From Paenibacillus sp. YPG26 (GTDB lineage: Bacteria > Bacillota > Bacilli > Paenibacillales > Paenibacillaceae), in the NCBI RefSeq assembly GCF_023704175.1, contig NZ_CP084530.1, forward strand, positions 368,501 through 432,500: DNA of 64,000 nucleotides, given 5' to 3'. Positions 8,147-19,446 of this stretch are shown piece by piece (within the stretch, counting starts at the first letter, position 1; each line of letters starts with the position of its first letter). Made by a program: the position numbers and the translations under genes. The notes under the pieces were generated by a model. The model was given only the letters and a program-made list of their open reading frames with translations. It was not told the origin of the DNA and did not search any database.

Positions 8147-8238
8147 TCAAGCGGGAGCTCAAGGTTTTGGGCTGAGAGGATAGGAATTCCACTATCGACC
8201 GTTATACCTGATCTGGGTAATGCCAGCGGAGGAATTGA
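8147..8238 (+). ncRNA. TPP (THI-box) riboswitch
   Basis: The conserved aptamer blocks are present in order: GCGGGAGCTC, then GGGCTGAGAGGA (8169-8180), then ACCTGATCTGGGTAATGCCA (8206-8225) and GCGGAGGAATTG. These form the thiamine pyrophosphate-binding three-way junction. Downstream, AAATGGAC (8238-8245) can pair with GTCCATTT (8301-8308) around a smaller GAGACC/GGTCTT helix. This gives alternative structures just before the thiC ribosome site, so control by attenuation or ribosome-site masking is likely. High TPP should switch thiC off. Confidence 0.95.
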
Positions 8239-8332
8239 AATGGACGAAGTCTGTCTGCTTCAAGAGACCCTTTTTAGTGTCTGCTAAGAGGTCTTGTTAT
8301 GTCCATTTACACGCTCGGCCTTTCTCGGATAA

Positions 8333-10126
<1,794 letters not shown>

Positions 10127-10139
10127 TATGAACCCCTGG

Positions 10140-10184
10140 AAAAGCCCGAAGGCGTCTAGACGACCCTCAGGGCTTTTCTATTTA
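10140..10184 (+). terminator. Intrinsic terminator of thiC
   Basis: AAAAGCCC (10140-10147) pairs with GGGCTTTT (10170-10177), with further internal pairing, followed by CTATTTAATT. Confidence 0.8.
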
Positions 10185-10437
10185 ATTGTGTCGAAAAATA
10201 GTTATTTATGTCGAATAATCTACAAAAAACAATTTCATATTCGATATAATAGATACATAGACTCTAGTCCATTCCGTGTTGGCGGAAATTAGATAAAGTT
10301 GAGGATTTTTCTGGTTCATTCTACTAGTACTGGATTGAAATAGAGTAAGGAGAGTTCGAGCTTCTAGTTCGTCCGTCAGGTTGACCCGAGATAGTAGTCT
10401 ATTACAATATCGCAAGGAACGGGGAGGTAGCGCGGTC
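10185..10437 (+). promoter_or_regulatory. Leader and promoter region of the M4 protease gene
   Basis: A perfect TATAAT lies at 10245-10250 but its -35 (TACAAA, 18-base spacing) is poor, which suggests an activator. A second candidate, TTGACC at 10381 with ACAATA 17 bases later, sits close to the start codon. A short direct repeat ATGTCGAA/TGTCGAAAA occurs at about 10187-10215. The remainder is a leader with no recognisable RNA motif. Confidence 0.4.
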
Positions 10438-13400
10438 TTGAAGAGTAACAAACTGACCAGAATGTTGATGGTGATCCTGTCCGCAGTCTGTATTACGAAT
10501 GGAGCTTGGGGAATGGGCACTGTCCAGGCATTTGCCGGAGAGGAACAGATTGCCGTACAGCCTAGTTCGGGTGAAGGGCAGCAGACTGAGGACAAATCCC
10601 GCTTTTACAAAGATATCACGTCACCCAGTCTGGCAAGCGACAGCTCGGTACTGAATTTCTTGAAGGAGAATAAGGAGATCACCGGGTTAACAGATCCGCA
10701 GACGAATCTGAAGCTTATTGATAAGAAGCAGGATAAAATTGATCAGACCCATCTTCTATATCAACAGCAGTATCAAGGGATTCCGGTATATGGCAAATAT
10801 ATGCGGGTTCACCTTGACGAGAACAAGCAGGTTCAGGAGGTTGCAAGCCGGACTGAACCGGAGAAAGCGGTTATGCCCGATCAGCTCACAGCTTCCATCA
10901 GCGCAAGTCAAGCTGTGAATATTCTCAAACAGTGGATCGAGGACCAGGAAGGAACGGAGATCAGCTGGGATTCCGCTGATGCCGGTCAGCAGGTGCTTCG
11001 TGCCCCCGGGCCTACAGCCAAGCTGATCATCTATCCCGGAGATCAGGGGTACAGGCTCGCCTACGAGGTTAATGTGACCTATCTCAAGCCCCATCCTGGT
11101 AAATGGACAGCCTATGTCGATGCCGGAAACGGCTCTATTATGGATGAATACAGCACTTCCTATCAGGCAAGAAGCCTGAATCCGTCCAATATGACGACAG
11201 GGGTCAGCACAGGATATAACGGCGATTCCAAATCGTTAAATATTTATAAAGAACCGTCTTCCGGTAAATACCAGCTGCTCGATATCACCAAGCCGATGTG
11301 GCAGATGTACACAGATACCGACCGTGGTGTATTCACCTATGGCTATGGCGGGACGGATAGCTTCGGTAAAATCTACTATGAAAATATCGAAAGCTCCTCA
11401 ACAGCCTTCTCGGATCGCCAGGCGGTTGATGCTCATTTCAATGCAGGCAAGGTCTATGACTATTACTATACCAAGCTTGGGAGAAACAGCGTTGATGCCC
11501 AAGGCAGCCCCATCCGCTCCATTGTTCACATCCCGGATCTCTGGAGTGCGACCAATCAAGGCGGAGCCTGGGATAATGCTGCCTGGTTCGGAGGCTACAT
11601 GCTGTACGGGGATGGAAGCGGATCTTCCAGAGGCGGATTTGACTGCTTGTCCTGCGGACTGGACGTTGTAGCGCACGAAATCACGCATGGCGTGAACGAA
11701 AAGTCTGCGAATCTGGAGTATCAGAATCAATCGGGCGCGCTGAATGAGTCCTTCTCCGATCTGTTCGGCGCCTTAATTGAATCCAACTATGATTCGGCCG
11801 ATACCAAGTGGTGGTTAATTGGTGAAGACTTAAGGCAGGATCGCCGGGCCTTGAGAAATATGAGGAATCCGGGGGATTCGTCCGTTCTCTCCCCGCAGCC
11901 TGCTCATATGAGTGATTACGTGTATCTCCCGAATGACAGTACCCACGATAATGGAGGCGTTCATACGAACAGCGGAATTCCCAATCGTGCCGGTTACCTG
12001 ATGGTAGCCAATCTGGAGCCGCTTCTGGGTACAGCAGGCGCCAAGAATGCTGTAGCCTCGATGGCTTACGATGTGTTAACGAATTATCTTAACGCTACTT
12101 CAAATTTTGTTGATGCCGCGAACGGATATGAAAGTGCCGCGCAGAATTATGTTAAGGCGCATTCCGAGCTTCAGTATAGCCGACAGCAGATTATCCAGGC
12201 GGTGACAAGCGCATGGAACTCGGTGGGCATTCAGACGGCGGATACTGCAGCTCCGGCTTTCACGCAAGGGTATCCGCGTATAGGAACGGTGACGGATGTA
12301 TCAGCGGAAGTGGTTCTGAATGTGGATGAAGCCTCCAAGGTATATGCCAAAGTTCAGCCTGCCGCCGATCCCGCACCTACCCTTGGGGATCTTAAGATGG
12401 CCGCTTCCCAGTCGGCTTCCGCTTATCAGGATCTAACGCTGACTTTTAGCAACCTCAACCCGCAGACCTCATATGTGGTGTATCTGGCCGCCTATGATAC
12501 GACGGGTAACGTAAGCAGCGCTCCGGTGAAGGTGTCTTTCGTTACCAAGCAGCAGGTTAAGCCGGCAGATACGACTGCGCCGGTATTTGCGAATGGTTAT
12601 CCCAAAGCAAGCGCGGTAACAGACAATTCCCTTCATGTGCTGGTGAAGACGGATGAGAATGCGGCGATATATGCTTTGCCAGTTCCGGCAGATCAGTCCA
12701 AGCCGACCCGGGAAGCGCTGCAGCAGCTTGCCCCAACGATTGTAGCGGCGGGGCAGGAAGCAGACCTGTATTTCGATAAGCTTAGTCCCGACCAGGATTA
12801 CATCATCTATTTCCTGGCGAAGGATAATGCTGGCAATACCCAGACAAGTCTTACCGAAGTGCCTGTTCATACGGCAGCCCAGTATGCGGGAGAACCTGTT
12901 CTTACCCTGCTGAATCCTGTTATTCAGGAGGATCTCAGCAATGATGGAACCGTATCGGCGACGCAGTCCTTGTATGTGGACCACGGAACATTTGTTCAGG
13001 ATATAACAGGAGGGGTTGTGCTCGAAGGGCTGCCGGCAGGTCTTGGTTATGAAGCTGTACGGAGCAGTGATCAGCTCGTGCTGATTCGGTTAACGGGGAA
13101 GGCCCTTCGTCATACCCATGCAGATGATACTGTAGTTACAGTGAAGGTGAAGTCTGGATACATCACAGGTGTGGCCTCGGAGATGACAGCAGGAATATTC
13201 ACCCTCGACTTCATGGATCCGGTCACTGTTCCGGCAGATCCTCCAGGTGGCGGGTCGGGCGGAACGGGATCTGGTGACGGCTCCGGTGGCAGCGTCCCTG
13301 GTGGAAGCACGGACGGCGGTTCCGGTGGTGGTGGCATCCCGGGTGGAAGTACGGATGGCGGCTCCGGTGGCGGCTCCGGTGGCGGCACCTCTGGCGGAAG

Positions 13401-14718
13401 CACAGGTGGCGGAGGTTCGGGTGGTGGCGGCGTACCGGCTCTGCCTGAGCAGCCTGATGAAGCAGCAGGACAAGGCTCCTTCAATGATACCGCACCGGGC
13501 TTTGAGTACGTGCCTGCTTCGGATGAAGTGAAGAGCACCCGGCAGGAAGGACAGGAGCAAGCTGTGCTCAACGTGACTGCCGACATAGCCAGCAGTGCGG
13601 TAGGGCGGATGTCATCAGCAGATAAAGTCTGGTTGATCAGACTTGATCATGAAGCTGATGCATGGAAAGTTACTTATCCTCTTAGTGTGCTAAGAAATGC
13701 TCCAGCTATATCGGGTGCGGGTATTAAGCTTAGTACAAGTGCGGGAAGCTTTACGCTTCCGTTATCGGTGCTTAAGGCGGGCATGGTAACTGCCCGGACA
13801 GGAACTTCAGCTGAAGGCTGGAGGGTCGAGATTACAGTCAAGCGGGCAGATGCAGCCGGGCATGCACAGTGGAGCCAGGCGGTCTCCAGATCGGCGGCAG
13901 GCAACCTGCTTCAGCCGGTTCACTTCGAGGCAGCTTTGACGAACAACGTGGAGAGGGTGGCGCTGCAGGACTTTGGCCGGGCTTATGCGGCTCGTACGCT
14001 AAGACTTCCTGCCGGGCTTCCGCAGAATTGGACTGCGGTTACCCTCGGTCCGGATGGAGAGCTTCTCTTTGTCCCGGCTGTCAAGGTGAAAGAGGATGGT
14101 TATGACGCCGTTCAGATTATGACTACTCATACCAGCCTGTATGGTATTGTTGCAGCCAGCAAAAGCTTCCCTGATCTTAACAGCCACTGGTCAAGAGCGG
14201 ACGTTGAACTGCTCGCTTCCAAACTCCTTGTTAAAGGGGTGTCTGCAAGCAGGTTCGAGCCGAATCGTCAGGTTACCCGGGCTGAATTCGCCACATTATT
14301 GGTGCGCGCACTAGGGCTGAGCTTGACCCAGAACCAGACAAGCTTCAAGGATGTTAAGCCAGGAGCCTGGTATGCGGCGCCAATCGAATCGGCTTATCAA
14401 TCTGGCCTGATCCGGGGAACGGGTGCTAACCAGTTCAAGCCTGATGCTCCGGTCACCCGGCAGGAAATGGCGGCGATGCTCGGTTCCGCCATGGATCTGC
14501 TGGGCAGACAGAAGCCGGACAGCGGAAGTGGCATTGCGATCTTCAAGGACCGGGACACGGTAGCTCCTTGGGCAGCATCATCCGTAGATACGGCTGTCCG
14601 AGCTGGACTGCTGCAGGGAAGCGGCGGCCTGTTCAGACCGGCAGCCCCATCTACCCGGGCGGAAGCGACCGTGGTGCTGAAGCGCCTGCTGGTGTTTGGG
14701 CAACTAATGACTAAATGA
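10438..14718 (+). CDS. Secreted M4 (thermolysin-like) metalloprotease with SLH cell-surface anchor
   Basis: A 1426-residue secreted zinc protease. I chose TTG 10438 because GGGGAGG lies ten bases upstream and a signal peptide starts right there. Order: signal peptide (1-~35), FTP and PepSY propeptide (~60-220), and M4 catalytic domain (~290-595) with the zinc motif HEITH at ~413, the third ligand Glu in NESFSDLFG at ~437 and the catalytic His in DNGGVHTNSG at ~508. Two ~100-residue repeats beginning D-T-x-APxFxxGYP follow (~600-830), then a beta domain, a Gly/Ser linker (~935-1000), another beta region and three SLH domains (~1243-1425). Ordinary bacillolysins stop after the catalytic domain, so this is a wall-tethered version. 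Its 3' end is duplicated as debris at 19447-19576. Confidence 0.95.
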   Translation: MKSNKLTRMLMVILSAVCITNGAWGMGTVQAFAGEEQIAVQPSSGEGQQTEDKSRFYKDITSPSLASDSSVLNFLKENKEITGLTDPQTNLKLIDKKQDKIDQTHLLYQQQYQGIPVYGKYMRVHLDENKQVQEVASRTEPEKAVMPDQLTASISASQAVNILKQWIEDQEGTEISWDSADAGQQVLRAPGPTAKLIIYPGDQGYRLAYEVNVTYLKPHPGKWTAYVDAGNGSIMDEYSTSYQARSLNPSNMTTGVSTGYNGDSKSLNIYKEPSSGKYQLLDITKPMWQMYTDTDRGVFTYGYGGTDSFGKIYYENIESSSTAFSDRQAVDAHFNAGKVYDYYYTKLGRNSVDAQGSPIRSIVHIPDLWSATNQGGAWDNAAWFGGYMLYGDGSGSSRGGFDCLSCGLDVVAHEITHGVNEKSANLEYQNQSGALNESFSDLFGALIESNYDSADTKWWLIGEDLRQDRRALRNMRNPGDSSVLSPQPAHMSDYVYLPNDSTHDNGGVHTNSGIPNRAGYLMVANLEPLLGTAGAKNAVASMAYDVLTNYLNATSNFVDAANGYESAAQNYVKAHSELQYSRQQIIQAVTSAWNSVGIQTADTAAPAFTQGYPRIGTVTDVSAEVVLNVDEASKVYAKVQPAADPAPTLGDLKMAASQSASAYQDLTLTFSNLNPQTSYVVYLAAYDTTGNVSSAPVKVSFVTKQQVKPADTTAPVFANGYPKASAVTDNSLHVLVKTDENAAIYALPVPADQSKPTREALQQLAPTIVAAGQEADLYFDKLSPDQDYIIYFLAKDNAGNTQTSLTEVPVHTAAQYAGEPVLTLLNPVIQEDLSNDGTVSATQSLYVDHGTFVQDITGGVVLEGLPAGLGYEAVRSSDQLVLIRLTGKALRHTHADDTVVTVKVKSGYITGVASEMTAGIFTLDFMDPVTVPADPPGGGSGGTGSGDGSGGSVPGGSTDGGSGGGGIPGGSTDGGSGGGSGGGTSGGSTGGGGSGGGGVPALPEQPDEAAGQGSFNDTAPGFEYVPASDEVKSTRQEGQEQAVLNVTADIASSAVGRMSSADKVWLIRLDHEADAWKVTYPLSVLRNAPAISGAGIKLSTSAGSFTLPLSVLKAGMVTARTGTSAEGWRVEITVKRADAAGHAQWSQAVSRSAAGNLLQPVHFEAALTNNVERVALQDFGRAYAARTLRLPAGLPQNWTAVTLGPDGELLFVPAVKVKEDGYDAVQIMTTHTSLYGIVAASKSFPDLNSHWSRADVELLASKLLVKGVSASRFEPNRQVTRAEFATLLVRALGLSLTQNQTSFKDVKPGAWYAAPIESAYQSGLIRGTGANQFKPDAPVTRQEMAAMLGSAMDLLGRQKPDSGSGIAIFKDRDTVAPWAASSVDTAVRAGLLQGSGGLFRPAAPSTRAEATVVLKRLLVFGQLMTK

Positions 14719-14793
14719 TTGATTCATTTTCGGTACTTAACAAAGTTAAATAGTTTTTTATTACAGCGTACTTCTGGGCACGCGACACCAAAA

Positions 14794-14822
14794 AGCAGCG
14801 GAGAAATCCGCTGCTGCCTTTA
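14794..14822 (+). terminator. Hairpin after the M4 protease gene
   Basis: AGCAGCGGA (14794-14802) and TCCGCTGCT (14807-14815) form a perfect 9-bp stem with a GAAA tetraloop, followed by GCCTTTAT. Confidence 0.7.
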
Positions 14823-14900
14823 TAACGAAGTTTTTATTAATCACCACATTCAGGTAGGGGTGGGGTACATATATGATGCCATTCCCCTAATAACGTCGAG

Positions 14901-17312
14901 CTATTCTTCCACTTTGAGTAAAAGTGCAATTGAGTCTCTACTAATCGTTTTTTTCATGTAAAGGGAAGCCGCCAAAAGTAAAACGTAAACAACAAGTAAA
15001 ATCGCAAGAAGAATAGCAATATAATCCTTCGTCGGGTAGGATAGTCGATTTAGAGTAAGGAAAATTGTATACAGACCGGCACTAATAAGAGCGGATAATA
15101 CAAAATAAACATGAATTTCTAGCAGGAGATAGGTGTATACTCCCTTAACCCGCATCCCTAGAGATCTATAGATCCCCCAGTATCTTTTATGAATCTGATA
15201 TTTCCCGTTCAACACGATGTAGATACAAGTAATTGACAAAAAGATAGCAATATAAAAGGTGAAGTTCCCCACTCTGTTTATTATATTTGCCATCCTGCTT
15301 GAGTCACTAATCAGATCAGGTACATGTTGAAATAACCCACCTGGAGTAGTAGCAGCCAATGAATACACCTGGTCATAGATATTCTGTGATTCCTCTTTTG
15401 ACAAGTGATTAGAGGTGTAGACACTTAGATCCTTATAACCCTTCGTAATACCTTTGCTCATTGCATATTTCTCATCAAGCACAAAGGTAATTTCATCTCT
15501 TTTAAGCGTGACATCCTCATAATGTTCCTCAAACGGCCCGACGATGACATTTGCAATCTGAAAGTCCCAGCTATGATTAACCGTTTTTCCCGTTTCGTCA
15601 AGAACGATCTTGGAAAGTGAAATGGTTTTTCCCACTAAAGCGTTCTTTTCGTCAGGTCGAATACCTGGTGAGTATAGGACTACAGGAGGAATGCCTTGGT
15701 CATCTCTTTCCTGCGGCAGATATCTTCTTAATTCATCTATTGGTTTAAGCACAAACCTAACATTTGGCAGAATGATATCATCCTCATATCCTGATTGTTG
15801 GTCTACCTCAAATTTTTGAGCCCAAGAGAGAATGAAAGGCGTAGCATAACTCCGTTTTATAACGGGCATTACATCCGTCATCGAAGGTTCTTTATCAATT
15901 CCTATGATTCCCTTTACACTCTGCAATTTGGCAACCTCTTGAGGTGAATAAGTAATATCTTGAGAAATAAGTACATTATGATGTTCGATTTTTTTAGAAT
16001 AGACATTCTCCTGCGAGGATAAGTAATAATCAATATCTGTCGTCCAGATACCAGCTGCTTCTTTAGAGAAGGCTAAAGCGAATAATACGACTACAATTGA
16101 GATGGTCATCGTCAGAAGCGATAATAGAGTTCTTTTAGGATAAAGGAAAAGTTGTCTAAGTAACTGCTTTATATGGAAATTTCTTACATTGTCCACTAAG
16201 TCATTCAATAGTGTGTTGGAGTGGCTTATAACTGTATCAAAGTTTTGTTTCATACTCTTGCTACGTTGGGTGAGAACAGAAAGTATAGAAGACAAAATAA
16301 TTAGGATATAAATGACAAAAAACCATATTAGGGAACCTGCGGTTAGACCAGAAAAGATAGTTGACCCGTTGGTAGTTCCGATGGTAATTAAATATTGAAA
16401 TAGTAAAAAAAGGGGCAAAGATAATAAGGTTCCCACCAAAAAAATAAAGGTCGTCTGGTAAACAGTTATCTGGTAAAGGTGACGACTTGTACTTCCCAAG
16501 GAGCGAAGCACGGCATAATTAAAATTACGGTTTGCATTAAAGAAAGAAATTAATGTTGGTAAGCCTAGTAAGGAGATGAGTAGAATAACTGTCTGAAGAG
16601 ACATAGATATTTTTGTTAATGCATCAAGATCCTTTAATCCGTTATAGATTAATCGTTCATTTACAAAACCTTGTTTATCATTGTTATTGACTATGTTATA
16701 AGCAGTACCATAGTTTTCATCAGGTGATTTTTCATTGTCATAAGGAATTAGGAAATGACTAGCTTTCTCCGAGAACCTTTGAAAGATGAATAGATTTGGG
16801 AATTGGACTTTCCCTCCATCTATCGACCATCTTGCAGAGTAATTTTCTACAACTCCAACTAATTTCAGGTTCTGTGTCTTTCCGTGCACCTTAACACCGT
16901 GTGCTTTACCTATTTTCCAGTTTGGGTTGATTAGGTTTAGGTAATGAGCTTCGATAGCAACTTCATGCTCTGAAGTTGGCCACCTACCAGACTTAAGACT
17001 AACATGTCCTAGCTCAACAAACTTCGAGCTAACCCATCCTATTGAAGCCTTACGGTTGGTTTCTGGTAAATTTATCGATCCAGTTAATACAAATTGTCCA
17101 TATGATGCTTTGGAAGAATCATTCTTTCTGTCTAGTAACACACCAGAAAACTCACCGTATTGTGAAAACGCATTTTGTTTAATGTTCGATTTAATTATTT
17201 CCGTAGAAGAAAAGATAGCAAGAACTGAAGATATTACAACTGCAAAACATATACCCATGATGATTAGCCGCTTTTTCCTAGCTAACAAGAGTTTAACTGC
17301 CAAATTGACCAT
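14901..17312 (-). CDS. FtsX/MacB-type ABC transporter permease
   Basis: An 803-residue membrane protein with the two-block architecture of large ABC permeases. A transmembrane helix at ~15-40 is followed by an extracytoplasmic domain. Then come three helices (~250-360), a juxtamembrane helix and a second extracytoplasmic domain (~415-690), and three final helices (~690-790). I chose the ATG at 17312 because GGAGGAG lies four bases upstream; it overlaps the end of the ATPase gene by 20 bases, so translation is coupled. Such permeases export peptides or lipoproteins or release antimicrobials from the membrane rather than import. The AT-rich composition sets it apart from the protease gene next door. 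The operon order is secreted protein, VanZ-like protein, ATPase, permease. Confidence 0.88.
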   Translation of the reverse strand: MVNLAVKLLLARKKRLIIMGICFAVVISSVLAIFSSTEIIKSNIKQNAFSQYGEFSGVLLDRKNDSSKASYGQFVLTGSINLPETNRKASIGWVSSKFVELGHVSLKSGRWPTSEHEVAIEAHYLNLINPNWKIGKAHGVKVHGKTQNLKLVGVVENYSARWSIDGGKVQFPNLFIFQRFSEKASHFLIPYDNEKSPDENYGTAYNIVNNNDKQGFVNERLIYNGLKDLDALTKISMSLQTVILLISLLGLPTLISFFNANRNFNYAVLRSLGSTSRHLYQITVYQTTFIFLVGTLLSLPLFLLFQYLITIGTTNGSTIFSGLTAGSLIWFFVIYILIILSSILSVLTQRSKSMKQNFDTVISHSNTLLNDLVDNVRNFHIKQLLRQLFLYPKRTLLSLLTMTISIVVVLFALAFSKEAAGIWTTDIDYYLSSQENVYSKKIEHHNVLISQDITYSPQEVAKLQSVKGIIGIDKEPSMTDVMPVIKRSYATPFILSWAQKFEVDQQSGYEDDIILPNVRFVLKPIDELRRYLPQERDDQGIPPVVLYSPGIRPDEKNALVGKTISLSKIVLDETGKTVNHSWDFQIANVIVGPFEEHYEDVTLKRDEITFVLDEKYAMSKGITKGYKDLSVYTSNHLSKEESQNIYDQVYSLAATTPGGLFQHVPDLISDSSRMANIINRVGNFTFYIAIFLSITCIYIVLNGKYQIHKRYWGIYRSLGMRVKGVYTYLLLEIHVYFVLSALISAGLYTIFLTLNRLSYPTKDYIAILLAILLVVYVLLLAASLYMKKTISRDSIALLLKVEE

Positions 17313-17991
17313 GATACTCCTCCAGTGTCTCAATTTTCCCGTCATTTATGGTCAATTCAATATGATCTTCTTCAATTATTTTCTCTTCGTGCGTTACAAG
17401 AACAAGTGCAACCTCCCTAATTTTTACGGTTCGTGTAAGCAGTTCTGCGATTATTTTACTAGTGGAGGCATCGAGACTGCCGGTAGGTTCATCTGCAAAA
17501 ATAATATTAGGAGAAGTAATCAGCGCTCTTGCTATTGCTACTCTTTGTTGTTCGCCACCGGACAACTGATAGGTTTTGCGGTGAAGCAAGGAACCAATAC
17601 CAATTTCGGAAGCTATATTTGAAATGTCTGAACCACTGATTTTACAACTACGGTTAAAAAACCGTGGGAGTTCAATATTCTCATAAACCGTTAGCTCAGG
17701 AATCAAATTCAGCGACTGGAATATAAACCCGAAATCCTCATTTCTTATTCTCGACTGCTCGTTATCTGACAATTCATAAAAGGACCTCCCTTGATAGTAA
17801 ACACTTCCGGAACTAGGTTTATCAATTCCACCCAATATGTTTAGCAAGGTTGTTTTACCCGATCCGCTTTTTCCCTTAATTACATATGTTTTACCCTTCT
17901 CTATCTCTATAGAACAGTGCGAAATCACTGCAGAATTAGTTAATGCTTTGTATTTCTTGCTGATTCCGGTAGCTTTTAAGATAACTGTCAT
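17293..17991 (-). CDS. ABC transporter ATPase (LolD/MacB type)
   Basis: A 232-residue nucleotide-binding subunit with Walker A GKSGSGKTT, Q-loop region FIFQSLNLIPELTV, signature LSGGEQQRVAIARAL, Walker B IIFADEPTGSLD and switch His VLVTHEE. It resembles ATPases that pair with FtsX-type permeases (LolD, MacB, BceA). AAGAGG precedes the ATG at 17991. The VanZ-like gene ends two bases upstream and the permease overlaps the 3' end, so the three genes form one transcript. Together with 14901-17312 it should form an export or antimicrobial-clearing pump. Confidence 0.93.
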   Translation of the reverse strand: MTVILKATGISKKYKALTNSAVISHCSIEIEKGKTYVIKGKSGSGKTTLLNILGGIDKPSSGSVYYQGRSFYELSDNEQSRIRNEDFGFIFQSLNLIPELTVYENIELPRFFNRSCKISGSDISNIASEIGIGSLLHRKTYQLSGGEQQRVAIARALITSPNIIFADEPTGSLDASTSKIIAELLTRTVKIREVALVLVTHEEKIIEEDHIELTINDGKIETLEEYHGQFGS

Positions 17992-17993
17992 GT

Positions 17994-18554
17994 CTATATA
18001 CCTCTTTTAGTCGATTTATTCAAATGAGAAGAATTCGGGATACCCAATTTTTTATGGAGGAACCTGACAATATAGAATCCAGCTATGCAGCCAGATGTAT
18101 TCAAAATAATATCATCAATATCAATCACTCTTCCGCTAATACCAACTAGAAACAATAGGAACTGTCCCAGTTCTATAATGATACTTATGAGTAGAGCATA
18201 AATAAAAACACCCGTACCCTTCATCAATCGGATGTTGTAGAATGCAAAAGCACCCATGGGGAATATAAGTAATAGATTACCCAAAACGTTCTGAATGGCG
18301 ACTCGTATCGAATGAAATTCGAGATAGCTAAGAATCGTCTTGAATGGTATGAAATTATGGAGAAAACGATCCGATGGCATATTACCTCTGATCCAAACTA
18401 TGTAAATCAGAGTTATACAATAGAGCATATAAAGGCCGAGGAATAGCTCCTTAAGAATATTAATTTTGGTTTTACGAATAAAGAATAGCCTTGCAATAAA
18501 ATATAGAATCAGTAACGGTAAGATGAAAGTAATTACATCTGCTGTATTAAGCAT
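17994..18554 (-). CDS. VanZ-like membrane protein
   Basis: A 186-residue protein with about five hydrophobic segments. It carries the VanZ-family pattern of polar residues in helices: IVWIRGNMPSDRFLHNFIPFKTI, then NVLGNLLLIFPMG, then IIIELGQFLLF and a short D-x-DD-I-x-N-T-x-G motif. VanZ proteins give low-level teicoplanin resistance by an unknown route; many homologues sit beside ABC pumps or lantibiotic genes. I chose the ATG at 18554, five bases after GGAGG; the frame is open to 18602. It is the first gene of the VanZ-ATPase-permease operon. Confidence 0.85.
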   Translation of the reverse strand: MLNTADVITFILPLLILYFIARLFFIRKTKINILKELFLGLYMLYCITLIYIVWIRGNMPSDRFLHNFIPFKTILSYLEFHSIRVAIQNVLGNLLLIFPMGAFAFYNIRLMKGTGVFIYALLISIIIELGQFLLFLVGISGRVIDIDDIILNTSGCIAGFYIVRFLHKKLGIPNSSHLNKSTKRGI

Positions 18555-18637
18555 GTTTGCCTCCAAATGTATCGAAGAATATAGTACCAAAACAAACCTC
18601 AAATTAATGAGGTTTGTTTTGGAATTTATTATACCCC

Positions 18638-19027
18638 TTATTGGTTGATCGTCCCGGAGCCAGTGACATTATCGGCATTCCCACCGGTCTTTACAACATT
18701 AATGGTATAGTTACCAGAGCTGATAACGCCGAAGTTTTTGGTCTGTGTGGTGTTGTCTGCTACAAGGCCAGATACTTTATAAGAGGTGAGCCAGTTTTTG
18801 TAAAGCTCGACAGAATATTTGTCCTTGTAGGGACTTACGTTTCCAGTGTGCCAGTAGGACTCTGCAGTAGCGGTTGTAGAAGTTGATTTATTCGAAAGAG
18901 AATGTACAGTTGTTCCAGAGATTTGAAAATCGATATCAAAACTATAGCTTCCACTATAAGCTGATACGGATACTGCGCCTACAAGAGTAGATGATAGAAC
19001 TAGAAGTGCCATTAGCTTTTTTTTCAT
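18638..19027 (-). CDS. Small secreted protein, candidate peptide antimicrobial or substrate of the neighbouring ABC system
   Basis: A 129-residue preprotein. The ATG at 19027 has AGAGGGA six bases upstream. A Sec signal peptide covers ~1-23 (MKKKLMALLVLSSTLVGAVSVSA, cut before YSG). The mature ~106 residues are Ser/Thr/Gly/Tyr-rich, have no cysteine and look beta-stranded. I recognise no family. The gene lies 83 bases upstream of the VanZ-ABC operon on the same strand. A small exported protein with an adjacent pump and VanZ protein recalls bacteriocin-plus-self-protection layouts such as the lactococcin-972 clusters, but the sequence itself does not match lactococcin 972. The function is unknown. 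Confidence 0.75.
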   Translation of the reverse strand: MKKKLMALLVLSSTLVGAVSVSAYSGSYSFDIDFQISGTTVHSLSNKSTSTTATAESYWHTGNVSPYKDKYSVELYKNWLTSYKVSGLVADNTTQTKNFGVISSGNYTINVVKTGGNADNVTGSGTINQ

Positions 19028-19446
19028 AATAAATCCCTCTAAATTAGTAATATTTACCACATTAATATAATAGTATAAATTGATCCATATTAAATCATTT
19101 TTATACTAATAAGTACTAAAGCACCAGCTAAATAAGTCATTTTTACTACATTTTTCAACGATTTCTATAATAACTATAAATAGTAAAATTTAGGGATTCT
19201 CTAGTAAGGACTTAACGACCCAAGATAAGCTGCTTTCCACTTGTCACAGAAGGTTATTAGTTCTGCTTTGCAGCATCTTCATCGTCGGATCGATATACGG
19301 ATAGAATACCTGTGAGTCCATCAGAGATAAACAGAAGGATATGCTATTTGCCCCGCTCCTTCACATCTTGGAGCAGTTATTTCCGATGTGAGCTTATTCA
19401 GTTGGTGTGGTATCGCATGTAAGCATACCTTGGCACCCTTGTCGGT
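19028..19446. other. Intergenic region upstream of the secreted-protein gene
   Basis: The first ~170 bases are very AT-rich and must hold the promoter of the minus-strand secreted-protein gene; TATACT and TATATT boxes on the minus strand near 19060-19085 are candidates without a clear -35. From ~19200 the base composition returns to that of the core genome. I see no intact gene there, only sequence leading into the SLH remnant. Confidence 0.5.

Noticed and set aside
13090..13586. Minus-strand frames rich in Pro/Thr/Ala opposite the protease Gly/Ser linker
   Set aside because: Complement of the repetitive Gly/Ser linker; composition artefact.
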